A DNA stretch of 64,000 bases from Thermoplasmata archaeon. Its GTDB lineage: Archaea; Thermoplasmatota; Thermoplasmata; Methanomassiliicoccales; Methanomethylophilaceae. This document shows, in pieces, positions 55,724 through 64,000 of this stretch (its first letter is position 1; each line of letters begins with the position of its first letter). The position numbers were made by a program, and so were the translations under genes. The notes below the pieces were generated by a model, which worked only from the letters and a program-made list of their open reading frames with translations, had not been told where the DNA came from and did no database searches. Location of the stretch: assembly GCA_015063235.1 (NCBI GenBank), contig SUSW01000022.1, positions 1 to 64,000 of the forward strand. The letters are read 5' to 3'.

Positions 55724-56593
55724 TCACATCACCGCTTCGATGCGCCCGCTGAGGTCATCTTCGATTGTGCCGGATGCACCCTCTGCCATGATCTCCACAT
55801 AGATCTCCCCATAGGGGAGGGACTCCTGCCAGACATCCAGGCGCCCGAGCCTGACCAGATGCAAGACCGAAACGAATGTCTTCAGGTTCTCCTTGAGATC
55901 GCTGGTGTAGAGGTCCTCGATGCAGATCTGGCCCATTCCGAGCTTCTGAATCCTTGCCCAGACCTCCTCGACATCGCGCTTGTCGTCCTCCTCGTGGGCC
56001 TTGTTGTCGAACTTGACCGGCTCCTTGGACTTCAGCTGGGACCTCACACGCTCCCTCTCCTGCTGGATCTCGATCTCCTCTCTGGCCTCCTCGAAGGCGT
56101 CGATGAGCTCGTACATCGTGACTGGACGTACGGTATCCCTCTGGTAGGCCTCCCTGAGTATGACCTCGGGAACGACCATTGCCTCCTCATCCTCATAGAA
56201 GAACGAATCGTCGAGATCCATCTCGGGCTCTATGAGCGGGGGCTCCGACATCTCGCGTGTGGAATCGGACTGCATCCTGAGGATCTTCCAAGCCATTAGC
56301 ATCAGCTTTCCTGCGACGATCATGTCGAATGAGTTGCTGACAACTTTGGCGTTGTACAGTCTGACGAACTCCGAGAGATCGATCTCCCAGGGGTCGATCC
56401 CGTTCTCCAGAACGAGACTGAAAACCGAGCGTATCGCCTCGTCGACCGGATCGTTGAGCCTCTCTCCCGACTCCGCCTTGGACAGGATGTCCATGTATCC
56501 GCCTATCCTCTGATAGGTCTCCGTATTCTCCGTCATAGCCTTGTGGAACAGCAGATGCTGCTCCAGATCCTCAATCCTGATATTCCCATCCAT
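55724..56593 (-). CDS. scpA: Segregation and condensation protein ScpA
   Basis: ENGIDPWEIDLSEFVRLYNAKV; MIVAGKLMLMAWKILRMQSD. Confidence 0.9.
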   Translation of the reverse strand: MDGNIRIEDLEQHLLFHKAMTENTETYQRIGGYMDILSKAESGERLNDPVDEAIRSVFSLVLENGIDPWEIDLSEFVRLYNAKVVSNSFDMIVAGKLMLMAWKILRMQSDSTREMSEPPLIEPEMDLDDSFFYEDEEAMVVPEVILREAYQRDTVRPVTMYELIDAFEEAREEIEIQQERERVRSQLKSKEPVKFDNKAHEEDDKRDVEEVWARIQKLGMGQICIEDLYTSDLKENLKTFVSVLHLVRLGRLDVWQESLPYGEIYVEIMAEGASGTIEDDLSGRIEAVM

Positions 56594-59500
56594 CAGATCT
56601 TCTCCTTGTCGTTGTTTACAGCCTCTTCCTCGTATCTAGAGACCTCAGCCAGATCGGGCTGTATAATGATCTTGCTGATGCCTGTAGGCGGCCTGGTTAC
56701 CCCGATCAGCTGATCGGCGACCGCTAATGCGACCTTCCTCAGGGACACCTGTATGAACTGTGCTTTCCTCGAACTCTCCTTCACCCTGTGGGCGACCATC
56801 TCCGAGTTCACCGAATCCAGGAACATGTCGACCTCGTCCAACACGTAGAACGGCGACGGCTGATACTCCTGGATGGCGAAGATGAACGACAGCGCTGTGA
56901 GGGACTTCTCTCCTCCGGAGAGGGCTTCCAGCCTCAGGAGCTTGCCGTTCCTGGGCTTCGCGTTGATTATAAGACCGCCGTCGAAGGGATCCTCCTCGTT
57001 CTCCAGCGCCATGAACGCCTCTCCTCCTCCGGAGAGCTGTGCATATATTCTCTTGAAGTTCTCATCCACGGCGTTGTAGGATTCCATGAACAGACCCTTC
57101 TTCTTGGCCTTGAGAGAATCGGTCAGATCCGTCAGCTCCGCGATGTGCTTGTTGAGCTGGGCCACCTGCTCCTCGAGCGCATCGAGACGCTCCTTCTTCT
57201 CCTCATAATCCTCGATGGCACGCAGATTCACGTTGCCAAGCTGTGATATGGAATTCTCGCAGGATCTGATGGTGCGCTTGATCTCCTCCAGCGAGGGGAT
57301 GGGCTGGGCCACCTCGAACGTTATCGCATCTACCTCTTCCTGGAACTGCATTATCTCCTGCCTGATTATCGCCAGCTGGGCCTGTGCGGAACTGACGGCG
57401 GCCGTTGTGTTCTCTATGGCCGTCTGCTTTTCCCTTATCTGCATGTCCAGGTCGTACTTCTGTGCGATGAGCTCGTCCTTCTGGTTGCGGAGATCCTCCA
57501 CCTTGGACTCCATTTCCGCCTCTATGGCATGAAGGGCATCGAGTTCCACCTTCGCCTGCTTCACAAGCTCGGTACTCTCCTCGATGATCCTTTTGTCCTC
57601 TTTGATGGCCTTGATAACGCTGTCGAGCTGTATCTGAAGGGATTCATTCTGCTTCCCGTATCCTGATATCTCGGTATCCGCGCCGGCGATCTGGAGCTTA
57701 TAATCTCCTATGACCTCGTTCAGCTTGTACAGCCTGTCGCGGACCGCCTGGATCTTACTCTGGAGATCCGCCGGGGCGATTTCCGCCAGACGGACCTTGA
57801 TCGCAGTCTTCTCTTCTGTGAGCTGCGCCATACGGTCGGATATCCTGGAGAACTCACTCCTCGCATCGGCCAGGATCCTGTCGGCATCGGACATCTTCTG
57901 CCTTGCTTCCTGCAGGGCCTGGTTAGCCTCCTTCTTGGCTTTTTCGAGTTCAGCTATCTGGGCCTTAAGGCCTGCAACCTTCTCCCTCTGTTCCATTCCG
58001 GATGACGTTGAACTTCTCATCTCATCATCAGCAGCACGGATCTCATCGCGGACCTTCCTGATCTCCGCCCTTACATTGTCCAAGGCGTCGGAGGCCTTCC
58101 TGAGCTTCTCGCCGAGCTCCGTAAGCTTGTCCTCCGATGCCGGTCCGAACTTCAGCAGCTTCTGCTGGTTTATCGTTCCTCCCACCATGGCACCTGAGGC
58201 TTCTATGAGCTCTCCGGCTTTCGTGACTATCCTTATTCCGCCCATGATCCTGCGGGCGGTATCCATATCTTTGACGACCAGCGTGTCGCCGAGGACGTAC
58301 CAGAACGCGTTGCGGTACTTCTGATTGAAATCTATGAGATCGATCGCGTAACCCTCTGAATCCTTCTCGCTCATGATGGCCTTGGCCCTGGGCTTACCTC
58401 CCATCATCTTCGTGAGTGGAAGAAATGTCACCCTTCCGAGTCTCTCCTTCTTCAGATAGGCTATCGCATCTGCTGCCACCTGGTCATCGTCCACGACAAT
58501 GGCCTGCATCTTCGATCCTGCGGCCACGGACAGTGCGGTCTCGAAACCTGCGTCGACGGTGGCAAGCTCCTGGATGGTCCCGTGTATGCCGGGCATCTCG
58601 CCCCTGTTCCTCAGAGCGAGGATCGCATCTACAGCCACGCTGCCCTGGTTGATCCTGTCGGAAACCTTCTTCTCGGCCTGAAGCGCCTTGTATTCCTCAT
58701 CTATCCTCCTGTAGGCGTTGTTGAGGTCAACTTCCTGTTTCTCCAGTTCGGATTCCTTCTTTCTCAGCTCAAGTATCTTGGCGCCGTAATCCTGCAGATC
58801 GGGGCCTGCCGCTTCTTTCAACTGTTCCAGGCTCCACTTTGCATCCTTTATCTCGAAATCGATGTTCTGGACCTTCTCATCGAACACCGCACATGAGTTA
58901 TGTGCTTCCTCCGATGCCGTCTCTGCCTTGGAGAAATTACCCTGGGATGCGAGGAGCTCGTTGGAACAGTTCTCGGAATCCGCCTCCACCTTGTCCAGCT
59001 TCTCCTGGAGCGTCTTCTGTTCTCCCCCGGCATTTGCGATGAGCGAAGAGATTTTGCGTTCCTCGGCTGATTCGGATGCTTTCTGCTGCTCAGCTTCCGC
59101 CAGCTTGATCTTGAGCTGCGACTGCGTCTCTTCCAGGGCCTTAGCGGCTATGTTATTCTCTGTGATGAGCTCCTCGAACTTCTGCTTGAAACCGTCCTGC
59201 TCCTCCAGATCCGCCTCGGTGGTCTCGATCTTGTCCTTCTTGGTGGCGTAATCGATCCTCGCCTGTTCGATCTTCTCCTTGATCTCCTTGTACTCGGGAC
59301 CGGTCCTAGCGGTTATCTCATCCACCTTATCCTTTATCTCCTGCTCCTTGACCCCTAGCTTCTTCTCCAGGTCGGCCTTCTCCGCAGAAAGGTTTTGAAT
59401 CTCCTCGTTGAACCTGCATATCTGTTCCTGCTGCGACTCGTACGTGGCGTTCTTCATCTGGAGATTCCTGTGGGACTGCTGGGCCTTGGCCATCTCAAGA

Positions 59501-60177
59501 GCATCCTTCAGCTCCACGTACCTCTGTGCCGCCTCGCGGTCCTTCTCCAGCTTCTTGACGTCATGGGACAATTCCTCAACGACAACATTAATCCTTTCCA
59601 GATTGACATTCGCCTCGTTCTTCTCGCCCTCCGCCTTGTCGATATCCGCATCGAAACTGGCGATTCCGGAGATACTGTCAAGGATACCTCTCCTCTGGGT
59701 GTTACCCATCTGAACGATATGCGTCACATCTCCCTGCTGCACAAGATTGTATCCCTCAGCGCTGATCCTGGCCTTGGTCAGGAGGCTGTCAAACTCGGTC
59801 AGAGTGGATTTCTGGTCATTGATATAGAAATATGAGCTGTAATCCTGCCCGTTATCGGACATCTTGATGTAACGGGTGAGCCTTACGTCGTCCGCGTCCC
59901 ACGGCATCATGCGGTCCGTGTTATCGAACACCAGGGACACTTTCATGAAGGATGCTTTATTCTTGCTCTTCCCTCCGTCGAAGATAAGATCGGTGAGCCT
60001 TCCGGCACGTACCGCCTTCGGACTCTTGGGGCCGAGGACGAAGAGGATGGCATCGGTTATGTTCGATTTTCCGGAACCGTTAGGCCCCGTAACTGCTGTG
60101 TAGCCTTCCATCAGCGGTACCGTGACCTTACCACCGAACGATTTGAAATTCTCCATTTCGACTGTCTTTAAGTGCAC
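56593..60177 (-). CDS. smc: Chromosome segregation protein SMC
   Basis: MENFKSFGGKVTVPLMEGYTAVTGPNGSGKSNITDAILFVLG; long coiled coil; LEALSGGEKSLTALSFIFAIQEYQPSPFYVLDEVDMFLD; probable GTG start at VHLKTVEM. Confidence 0.95.
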   Translation of the reverse strand: MHLKTVEMENFKSFGGKVTVPLMEGYTAVTGPNGSGKSNITDAILFVLGPKSPKAVRAGRLTDLIFDGGKSKNKASFMKVSLVFDNTDRMMPWDADDVRLTRYIKMSDNGQDYSSYFYINDQKSTLTEFDSLLTKARISAEGYNLVQQGDVTHIVQMGNTQRRGILDSISGIASFDADIDKAEGEKNEANVNLERINVVVEELSHDVKKLEKDREAAQRYVELKDALEMAKAQQSHRNLQMKNATYESQQEQICRFNEEIQNLSAEKADLEKKLGVKEQEIKDKVDEITARTGPEYKEIKEKIEQARIDYATKKDKIETTEADLEEQDGFKQKFEELITENNIAAKALEETQSQLKIKLAEAEQQKASESAEERKISSLIANAGGEQKTLQEKLDKVEADSENCSNELLASQGNFSKAETASEEAHNSCAVFDEKVQNIDFEIKDAKWSLEQLKEAAGPDLQDYGAKILELRKKESELEKQEVDLNNAYRRIDEEYKALQAEKKVSDRINQGSVAVDAILALRNRGEMPGIHGTIQELATVDAGFETALSVAAGSKMQAIVVDDDQVAADAIAYLKKERLGRVTFLPLTKMMGGKPRAKAIMSEKDSEGYAIDLIDFNQKYRNAFWYVLGDTLVVKDMDTARRIMGGIRIVTKAGELIEASGAMVGGTINQQKLLKFGPASEDKLTELGEKLRKASDALDNVRAEIRKVRDEIRAADDEMRSSTSSGMEQREKVAGLKAQIAELEKAKKEANQALQEARQKMSDADRILADARSEFSRISDRMAQLTEEKTAIKVRLAEIAPADLQSKIQAVRDRLYKLNEVIGDYKLQIAGADTEISGYGKQNESLQIQLDSVIKAIKEDKRIIEESTELVKQAKVELDALHAIEAEMESKVEDLRNQKDELIAQKYDLDMQIREKQTAIENTTAAVSSAQAQLAIIRQEIMQFQEEVDAITFEVAQPIPSLEEIKRTIRSCENSISQLGNVNLRAIEDYEEKKERLDALEEQVAQLNKHIAELTDLTDSLKAKKKGLFMESYNAVDENFKRIYAQLSGGGEAFMALENEEDPFDGGLIINAKPRNGKLLRLEALSGGEKSLTALSFIFAIQEYQPSPFYVLDEVDMFLDSVNSEMVAHRVKESSRKAQFIQVSLRKVALAVADQLIGVTRPPTGISKIIIQPDLAEVSRYEEEAVNNDKEKI

Positions 60178-60372
60178 CCGATCCCCCCATCGGAGGGCAA
60201 TTAGCATTACGCCGCTTGCATCCCTTAGCGACCTGCCTGACGCACGCACGCGCCCGTACAGATATTAATAATAAGTATGCGCGCTATGGTATTTAAAGAA
60301 GAACGCAAAAGATGTGAATCTGGGATCATTATGTAGGAATCTGTGACCACTTTCGGATCTCAGAAGGATGCC

Positions 60373-61149
60373 TCAGTTCCTGCTGAGCAATCCCGGTATG
60401 TCCGCGACAGAATCAAGAACATAGGTAGGTCTGATACCCGATTCCTCGAGATCCTTCCTGCTAGTCTCCCCGGAAAGAACGAGGATAGTAGCCGTTCCGG
60501 CAAGCTCCCCCATCCTGATATCCGTGTACAGCCTGTCCCCGACCATGACCGTTCCCTTGGGGTCCACACTCATGTGTAGAGCGGCCATCTCAAGCATCAG
60601 ACCGTTGGGTTTCCCGACCACAACTGCATGCGTCTGGCACATCTGTTCGAACATCCTTATGAAGGGTCCGATATCGATGTCGTAATCGTTCTCCGTGGGA
60701 CACAGATCGTCAGGGTGGGTGGCGATGAGTTCTGCACCGTTGCACAGCGCCTTGTAAGCCTTGTTGATCTTATCGTATGTGATAGTACGGTCGAACGTCA
60801 GGTACACGATATCGGGATCATCATCCACAACTCTGATACCTGCCGCCCTGACCTCTTCGATGACATCGGGCGATCCTACGACGTAGACCTTCTTGCCGGG
60901 ACGCTCGGAGAGCACAAAGCGGATTGTCGCGATGTTGGAGGTGAGGACGTTATCCATAGTGACATCGAATCCCATCCTGACGAGTTTATTGTAATAAAAA
61001 TCGCGGCTGTGAGAGGAATTATTGGTCAGGAACACGAACGGGATATTGCTGCGCTTCAGATATGATATGAAATCCGTGGCCCCGGGAATGAGGTCTCCGC
61101 CCTTGTAGACTGTACCGTCCATGTCGATCATGAATCCGGTGAATCTCAT
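60373..61149 (-). CDS. HAD-superfamily phosphatase, NagD-like
   Basis: FMIDMDGTVYKGGDLIPGATDFI; FLTNNSSHSRDFY; MVGDRLYTDIRMG. Confidence 0.9.
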   Translation of the reverse strand: MRFTGFMIDMDGTVYKGGDLIPGATDFISYLKRSNIPFVFLTNNSSHSRDFYYNKLVRMGFDVTMDNVLTSNIATIRFVLSERPGKKVYVVGSPDVIEEVRAAGIRVVDDDPDIVYLTFDRTITYDKINKAYKALCNGAELIATHPDDLCPTENDYDIDIGPFIRMFEQMCQTHAVVVGKPNGLMLEMAALHMSVDPKGTVMVGDRLYTDIRMGELAGTATILVLSGETSRKDLEESGIRPTYVLDSVADIPGLLSRN

Positions 61150-61676
61150 CTCAGCATCTCCCCTACGGTTTCGATGGTCCTCCTCAGCTCGGCCCTGGCA
61201 TTCTTGTTGTAGATGGTAGCTGCAGGATGGTAGGTAGGGATGAAATTGACGTCTCTGCCCCTGATGTTAATGGTTATCGGGACGTTCACGATCTCATCCA
61301 TCTTGCCCTCGTAGCCCATCAGGTCCCTGCAGGCCGATTTGCCAAGCCCTATGACCAATTCGGCATCGTAGAGCTCCGATTCCAAAAATGGTCTGCATGC
61401 GACCATCTCCTCCTTCGTGGGATCGCGATTATTGGGCGGCCTGCACTTGACCGTATTCGTGATAAGGACGTCGGAGCGGGAGAATCCCGCATCATGCATC
61501 ATGCCTTCGAGGATCTGACCGGAACGGCCCACGAACGGCCTCCCCTTGTTATCCTCATTCTCGCCGGGGGCCTCGCCCACGAACACTATACCGGTATCGT
61601 AGCTGCCATCCGGCATGACGATGTTAGTGCGGCCTTCGCATAATCCGCAAAGCCTGCAGTCCGGTTCCGGCCTCAT
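61146..61676 (-). CDS. Type-4 uracil-DNA glycosylase
   Basis: CRLCGLCEGRTNIV; FVGEAPGENEDNKGRPFVGRSGQILEGMM; TNTVKCRPPNNRDPT; YHPAA. Confidence 0.92.
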   Translation of the reverse strand: MRPEPDCRLCGLCEGRTNIVMPDGSYDTGIVFVGEAPGENEDNKGRPFVGRSGQILEGMMHDAGFSRSDVLITNTVKCRPPNNRDPTKEEMVACRPFLESELYDAELVIGLGKSACRDLMGYEGKMDEIVNVPITINIRGRDVNFIPTYHPAATIYNKNARAELRRTIETVGEMLR

Positions 61677-62206
61677 TTCGTTTCCTTGAGGATCTCTGAG
61701 GCCTTTACGAGGGAATAGAACTCCACGCCGATCTCGGCGTAGTTCTCCCTTCCGCCACTCTCGCGGTCTATGACGGACAGCGCGTTCTCGACAACGGCAC
61801 CGTTCTCACGGAGTGTCTTGATAGCCGCTATGCTTGATCCTGCAGTGGTGACGACGTCTTCGACGACGAGCACCTTGTCTCCCGGATTCAAATCGCCCTC
61901 GATGAGCTTCCCGGTCCCGTGATCCTTCTTCTCCTTTCTGACCATGACATACGGAATGCCTGTCGCGAGGGACAGCGCAGCTGCCAGCGGAACGGAACCA
62001 AGAACGACGCCCGCGATCCTGTCAGGACGGATGTTCTCGTCCTGCATCTTATCGGCCATCATGATTGAGATCATGTACAGCACCTTCGGGTTCGTGCTGG
62101 CCTTCTTGATATCGATATAATACTTGCTCTTGGCTCCGGAGGCCAGTGTAAAATCTCCGAATTGGAGTGCCCCGCAGTCCTTCAATGCCTGTGTGAGTTC
62201 GCTCAT
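61673..62206 (-). CDS. pyrE: Orotate phosphoribosyltransferase
   Basis: FTLASGAKSKYYIDIKKAST; MVRKEKKDHGTGKLIEG; VLVVEDVVTTAGSSIAAI. Confidence 0.93.
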   Translation of the reverse strand: MSELTQALKDCGALQFGDFTLASGAKSKYYIDIKKASTNPKVLYMISIMMADKMQDENIRPDRIAGVVLGSVPLAAALSLATGIPYVMVRKEKKDHGTGKLIEGDLNPGDKVLVVEDVVTTAGSSIAAIKTLRENGAVVENALSVIDRESGGRENYAEIGVEFYSLVKASEILKETK

Positions 62207-62211
62207 GTAAA

Positions 62212-62790
62212 TCACCACGGCTCATTCTTGAGCCCGATCTTGTATGCGACGATGTTCGCTGTGCGGTGCACCGCGTACATTATCACGATGATGAAAATCA
62301 GGGCGGCGATGTGCCATCCCTCGATATAATGTGCATATACCCAGTTAGGGAAGAATATGGCTGTGCAGATGAATGCTCCCGCGACGAAGTCGTACTGATC
62401 GAGAATGGGTGCCTTCTGGCCCCTATCCATTCCGAGCCTCCTCTTGATGAACGCTCCGCACATGTCTCCCAGAAGGGCTCCGAACGAGATGCATGCCAGG
62501 ATGCCTACGTTAGCCCAGAAGGGTCCGTAACCGAAATAATTCTCCGGATCCCAAATGGATGAAATTCCGATGAGAAGCAGTCCTCCGGCAACTCCTGTGA
62601 GACCTCCTCCGATGAGACCACCCCATGTCTTTCCGTCACCGAATATCCTCTTTCCTCCCAAGGTCCTGCCGCCGTCTATCTTCGCCGGGAACTTCTTTCC
62701 CCATATCACTGCGGTTGGATTAGAGATGAGTGCAGGCAGGAAAAGCCACAGGCCTGTACCGATTATCGCGAGTATCTCCACGAAATCCAA
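62212..62790 (-). CDS. carS: CDP-archaeol synthase
   Basis: PALISNPTAVIWGKKFPAKIDGGRTLGGKRIFGDGKTWGGLIGG; multi-TM. Confidence 0.92.
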   Translation of the reverse strand: MDFVEILAIIGTGLWLFLPALISNPTAVIWGKKFPAKIDGGRTLGGKRIFGDGKTWGGLIGGGLTGVAGGLLLIGISSIWDPENYFGYGPFWANVGILACISFGALLGDMCGAFIKRRLGMDRGQKAPILDQYDFVAGAFICTAIFFPNWVYAHYIEGWHIAALIFIIVIMYAVHRTANIVAYKIGLKNEPW

Positions 62791-62881
62791 ATGAACACCT
62801 TGATAACGGGTATGCAGTACAGAATTTAGGGATTATGGTGAAACTGGTGGGTTTTTATCCCGCCTTATTGATTGACTGGCC

Positions 62882-63343
62882 ATGATCGTACTGGACAGCT
62901 CCGCTTTCTTTTCGATGGATGCGCTCCCCAAAGACGAGGATCACGTGTGCCCTCCGGGCGTAATAAAAGAGCTGGAGAAGTACGACGATCCACGCCTGGC
63001 ACTTTGGGGAGATATGATCAGGGTATCCGAATGTTCCAAGGAGTCCCTTGCCAAAGTGGAGGACGTCGCCAAGAAGAGCGGCGACCTGGGAAGGCTTTCG
63101 CCCGTGGATATGACCGTCCTTGCCCTGGCAGTGGATGTGGACGGCACCATATGGTCCGATGATTATTCCATACAGAACGTGGCCAAGATCATGGGCCTGG
63201 GGTTCAGGCCTATCGGAATGAAAGGGATCGAGAAGGTCGTCAAATGGAACTACAAATGCATAGGATGCGGGAAATGGTTCAAGGAGAAACAGCCCGACTG
63301 TCCTATATGCGGTTCGCCCATGAAGGCCTGCAGGAAGAAATGA
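62882..63343 (+). CDS. Nob1-like endoribonuclease (PIN domain + zinc ribbon)
   Basis: MIVLDSSAFFS; LSPVDMTVLALAVDVDG..WSDDYSIQNVA; CIGCGKWFKEKQPDCPICGSPM. Confidence 0.9.
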   Translation: MIVLDSSAFFSMDALPKDEDHVCPPGVIKELEKYDDPRLALWGDMIRVSECSKESLAKVEDVAKKSGDLGRLSPVDMTVLALAVDVDGTIWSDDYSIQNVAKIMGLGFRPIGMKGIEKVVKWNYKCIGCGKWFKEKQPDCPICGSPMKACRKK

Positions 63344-63367
63344 GATCTTTCCAAAGGGCGGAACCAT

Positions 63368-63396
63368 AGTAACACGATTATTGAATTAGTGTTACT
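63368..63396. terminator. Inverted repeat between convergent genes, candidate bidirectional terminator
   Basis: AGTAACAC ... GTGTTACT, 8-bp perfect arms, 13-nt spacer. Confidence 0.4.
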
Positions 63397-64000
63397 CAGG
63401 GGAATATGCGCTTGCATCTGATGAGGTTGCCCATCCTGCGCTTACCGAGAACGGACATACACATCCTCGTGGTGAAATCAGACCTGAATGCGAATGTGTC
63501 TGCCAGCTTCTTGTTGTTGGCCGCGATCCTGAGAGGCTTGTCCATGACATTCCTCCATTGGACCTCATAATCCTCCAGAGGCTTTCCGTTAAGAACGTTC
63601 TCTCCTGCTACGGTACCACAGATACGGCCCGCGATCATAGCCAAAGGGATTCCTCCCCCGTTCACCGAGATGACCTGTCCTGCCGCGTCCCCGACGACCA
63701 TTCCGTTTCCGGATACGGTCTTAGCGATCGGACCCTCGCTGGGAACGTACTTGCCGAAAGCCTTGCCCTCAGCCTTGAATCCGTTCCTGTCCATGAACTT
63801 GTCCAGGTATGTCAGCAATGAACCGTTGGCGAACCTGGGAGAGAACCCTACACCGACATTTGCACGTCCGTCCTTGGGGATTATCCAGCCGTAAGCACCG
63901 GGAGCTATGCCTCCGAAGAACATCTTCATGTAAGGCTCGAATTCGCCTTTGACCTGAACTGTCACCGCAGGGTATGGGTTCCTGTTGCTCTTAAGCCCTA
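63396..64000 (-). CDS. Geranylgeranyl reductase-family FAD protein, C-terminal part (runs off window edge)
   Basis: MFFGGIAPGAYGWIIPKDGRANVGVGF; GMVVGDAAGQVISVNGGGIPLAMIAGRICG. Confidence 0.92.
   Translation of the reverse strand, partial: GLKSNRNPYPAVTVQVKGEFEPYMKMFFGGIAPGAYGWIIPKDGRANVGVGFSPRFANGSLLTYLDKFMDRNGFKAEGKAFGKYVPSEGPIAKTVSGNGMVVGDAAGQVISVNGGGIPLAMIAGRICGTVAGENVLNGKPLEDYEVQWRNVMDKPLRIAANNKKLADTFAFRSDFTTRMCMSVLGKRRMGNLIRCKRIFP

Noticed and set aside
59395-59835. Plus-strand ORFs antisense to smc coiled coil
   Set aside because: Leucine/serine-rich artefacts of the coiled-coil coding sequence read in reverse

Overview
The window is a gene-dense archaeal chromosome segment. It carries archaeal ether-lipid genes (GGGP synthase, CarS, geranylgeranyl reductase), RadA, Nop5, aIF5A, Nob1 and archaeal TATA boxes. 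The gene set best fits a host-associated Methanomassiliicoccales/Thermoplasmatota methanogen, but that placement is inference. Main blocks: an anaerobic cobalamin locus (1-8445) with a CbiJ-CbiE-CbiT fusion and a CbiK-type chelatase; a three-gene surface/membrane protein operon (8483-12798); a DAP-aminotransferase lysine operon (23181-29255) with a 48-aa ORF between dapA and lysC; radA, Trm-G10 and GGGP synthase; a cluster (36293-40631) that looks like catalytically degenerate relatives of CdhD, CdhE, NrdG-type radical SAM and aldehyde dehydrogenase; a structured non-coding locus (~40700-41385) with four tandem 34-bp hairpin repeats and a tRNA-like T-arm; a BspA-like LRR surface protein; a tRNA-Val(CAC)/tRNA-Val(TAC)/tRNA-Gly(CCC) region with a truncated, frameshifted transporter remnant; and an SMC-ScpA-ScpB operon. 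The strongest candidates for something undescribed are the degenerate Cdh/NrdG/ALDH cluster and the hairpin-array RNA locus. No homology search was run; all family calls come from motif reading of the translations.
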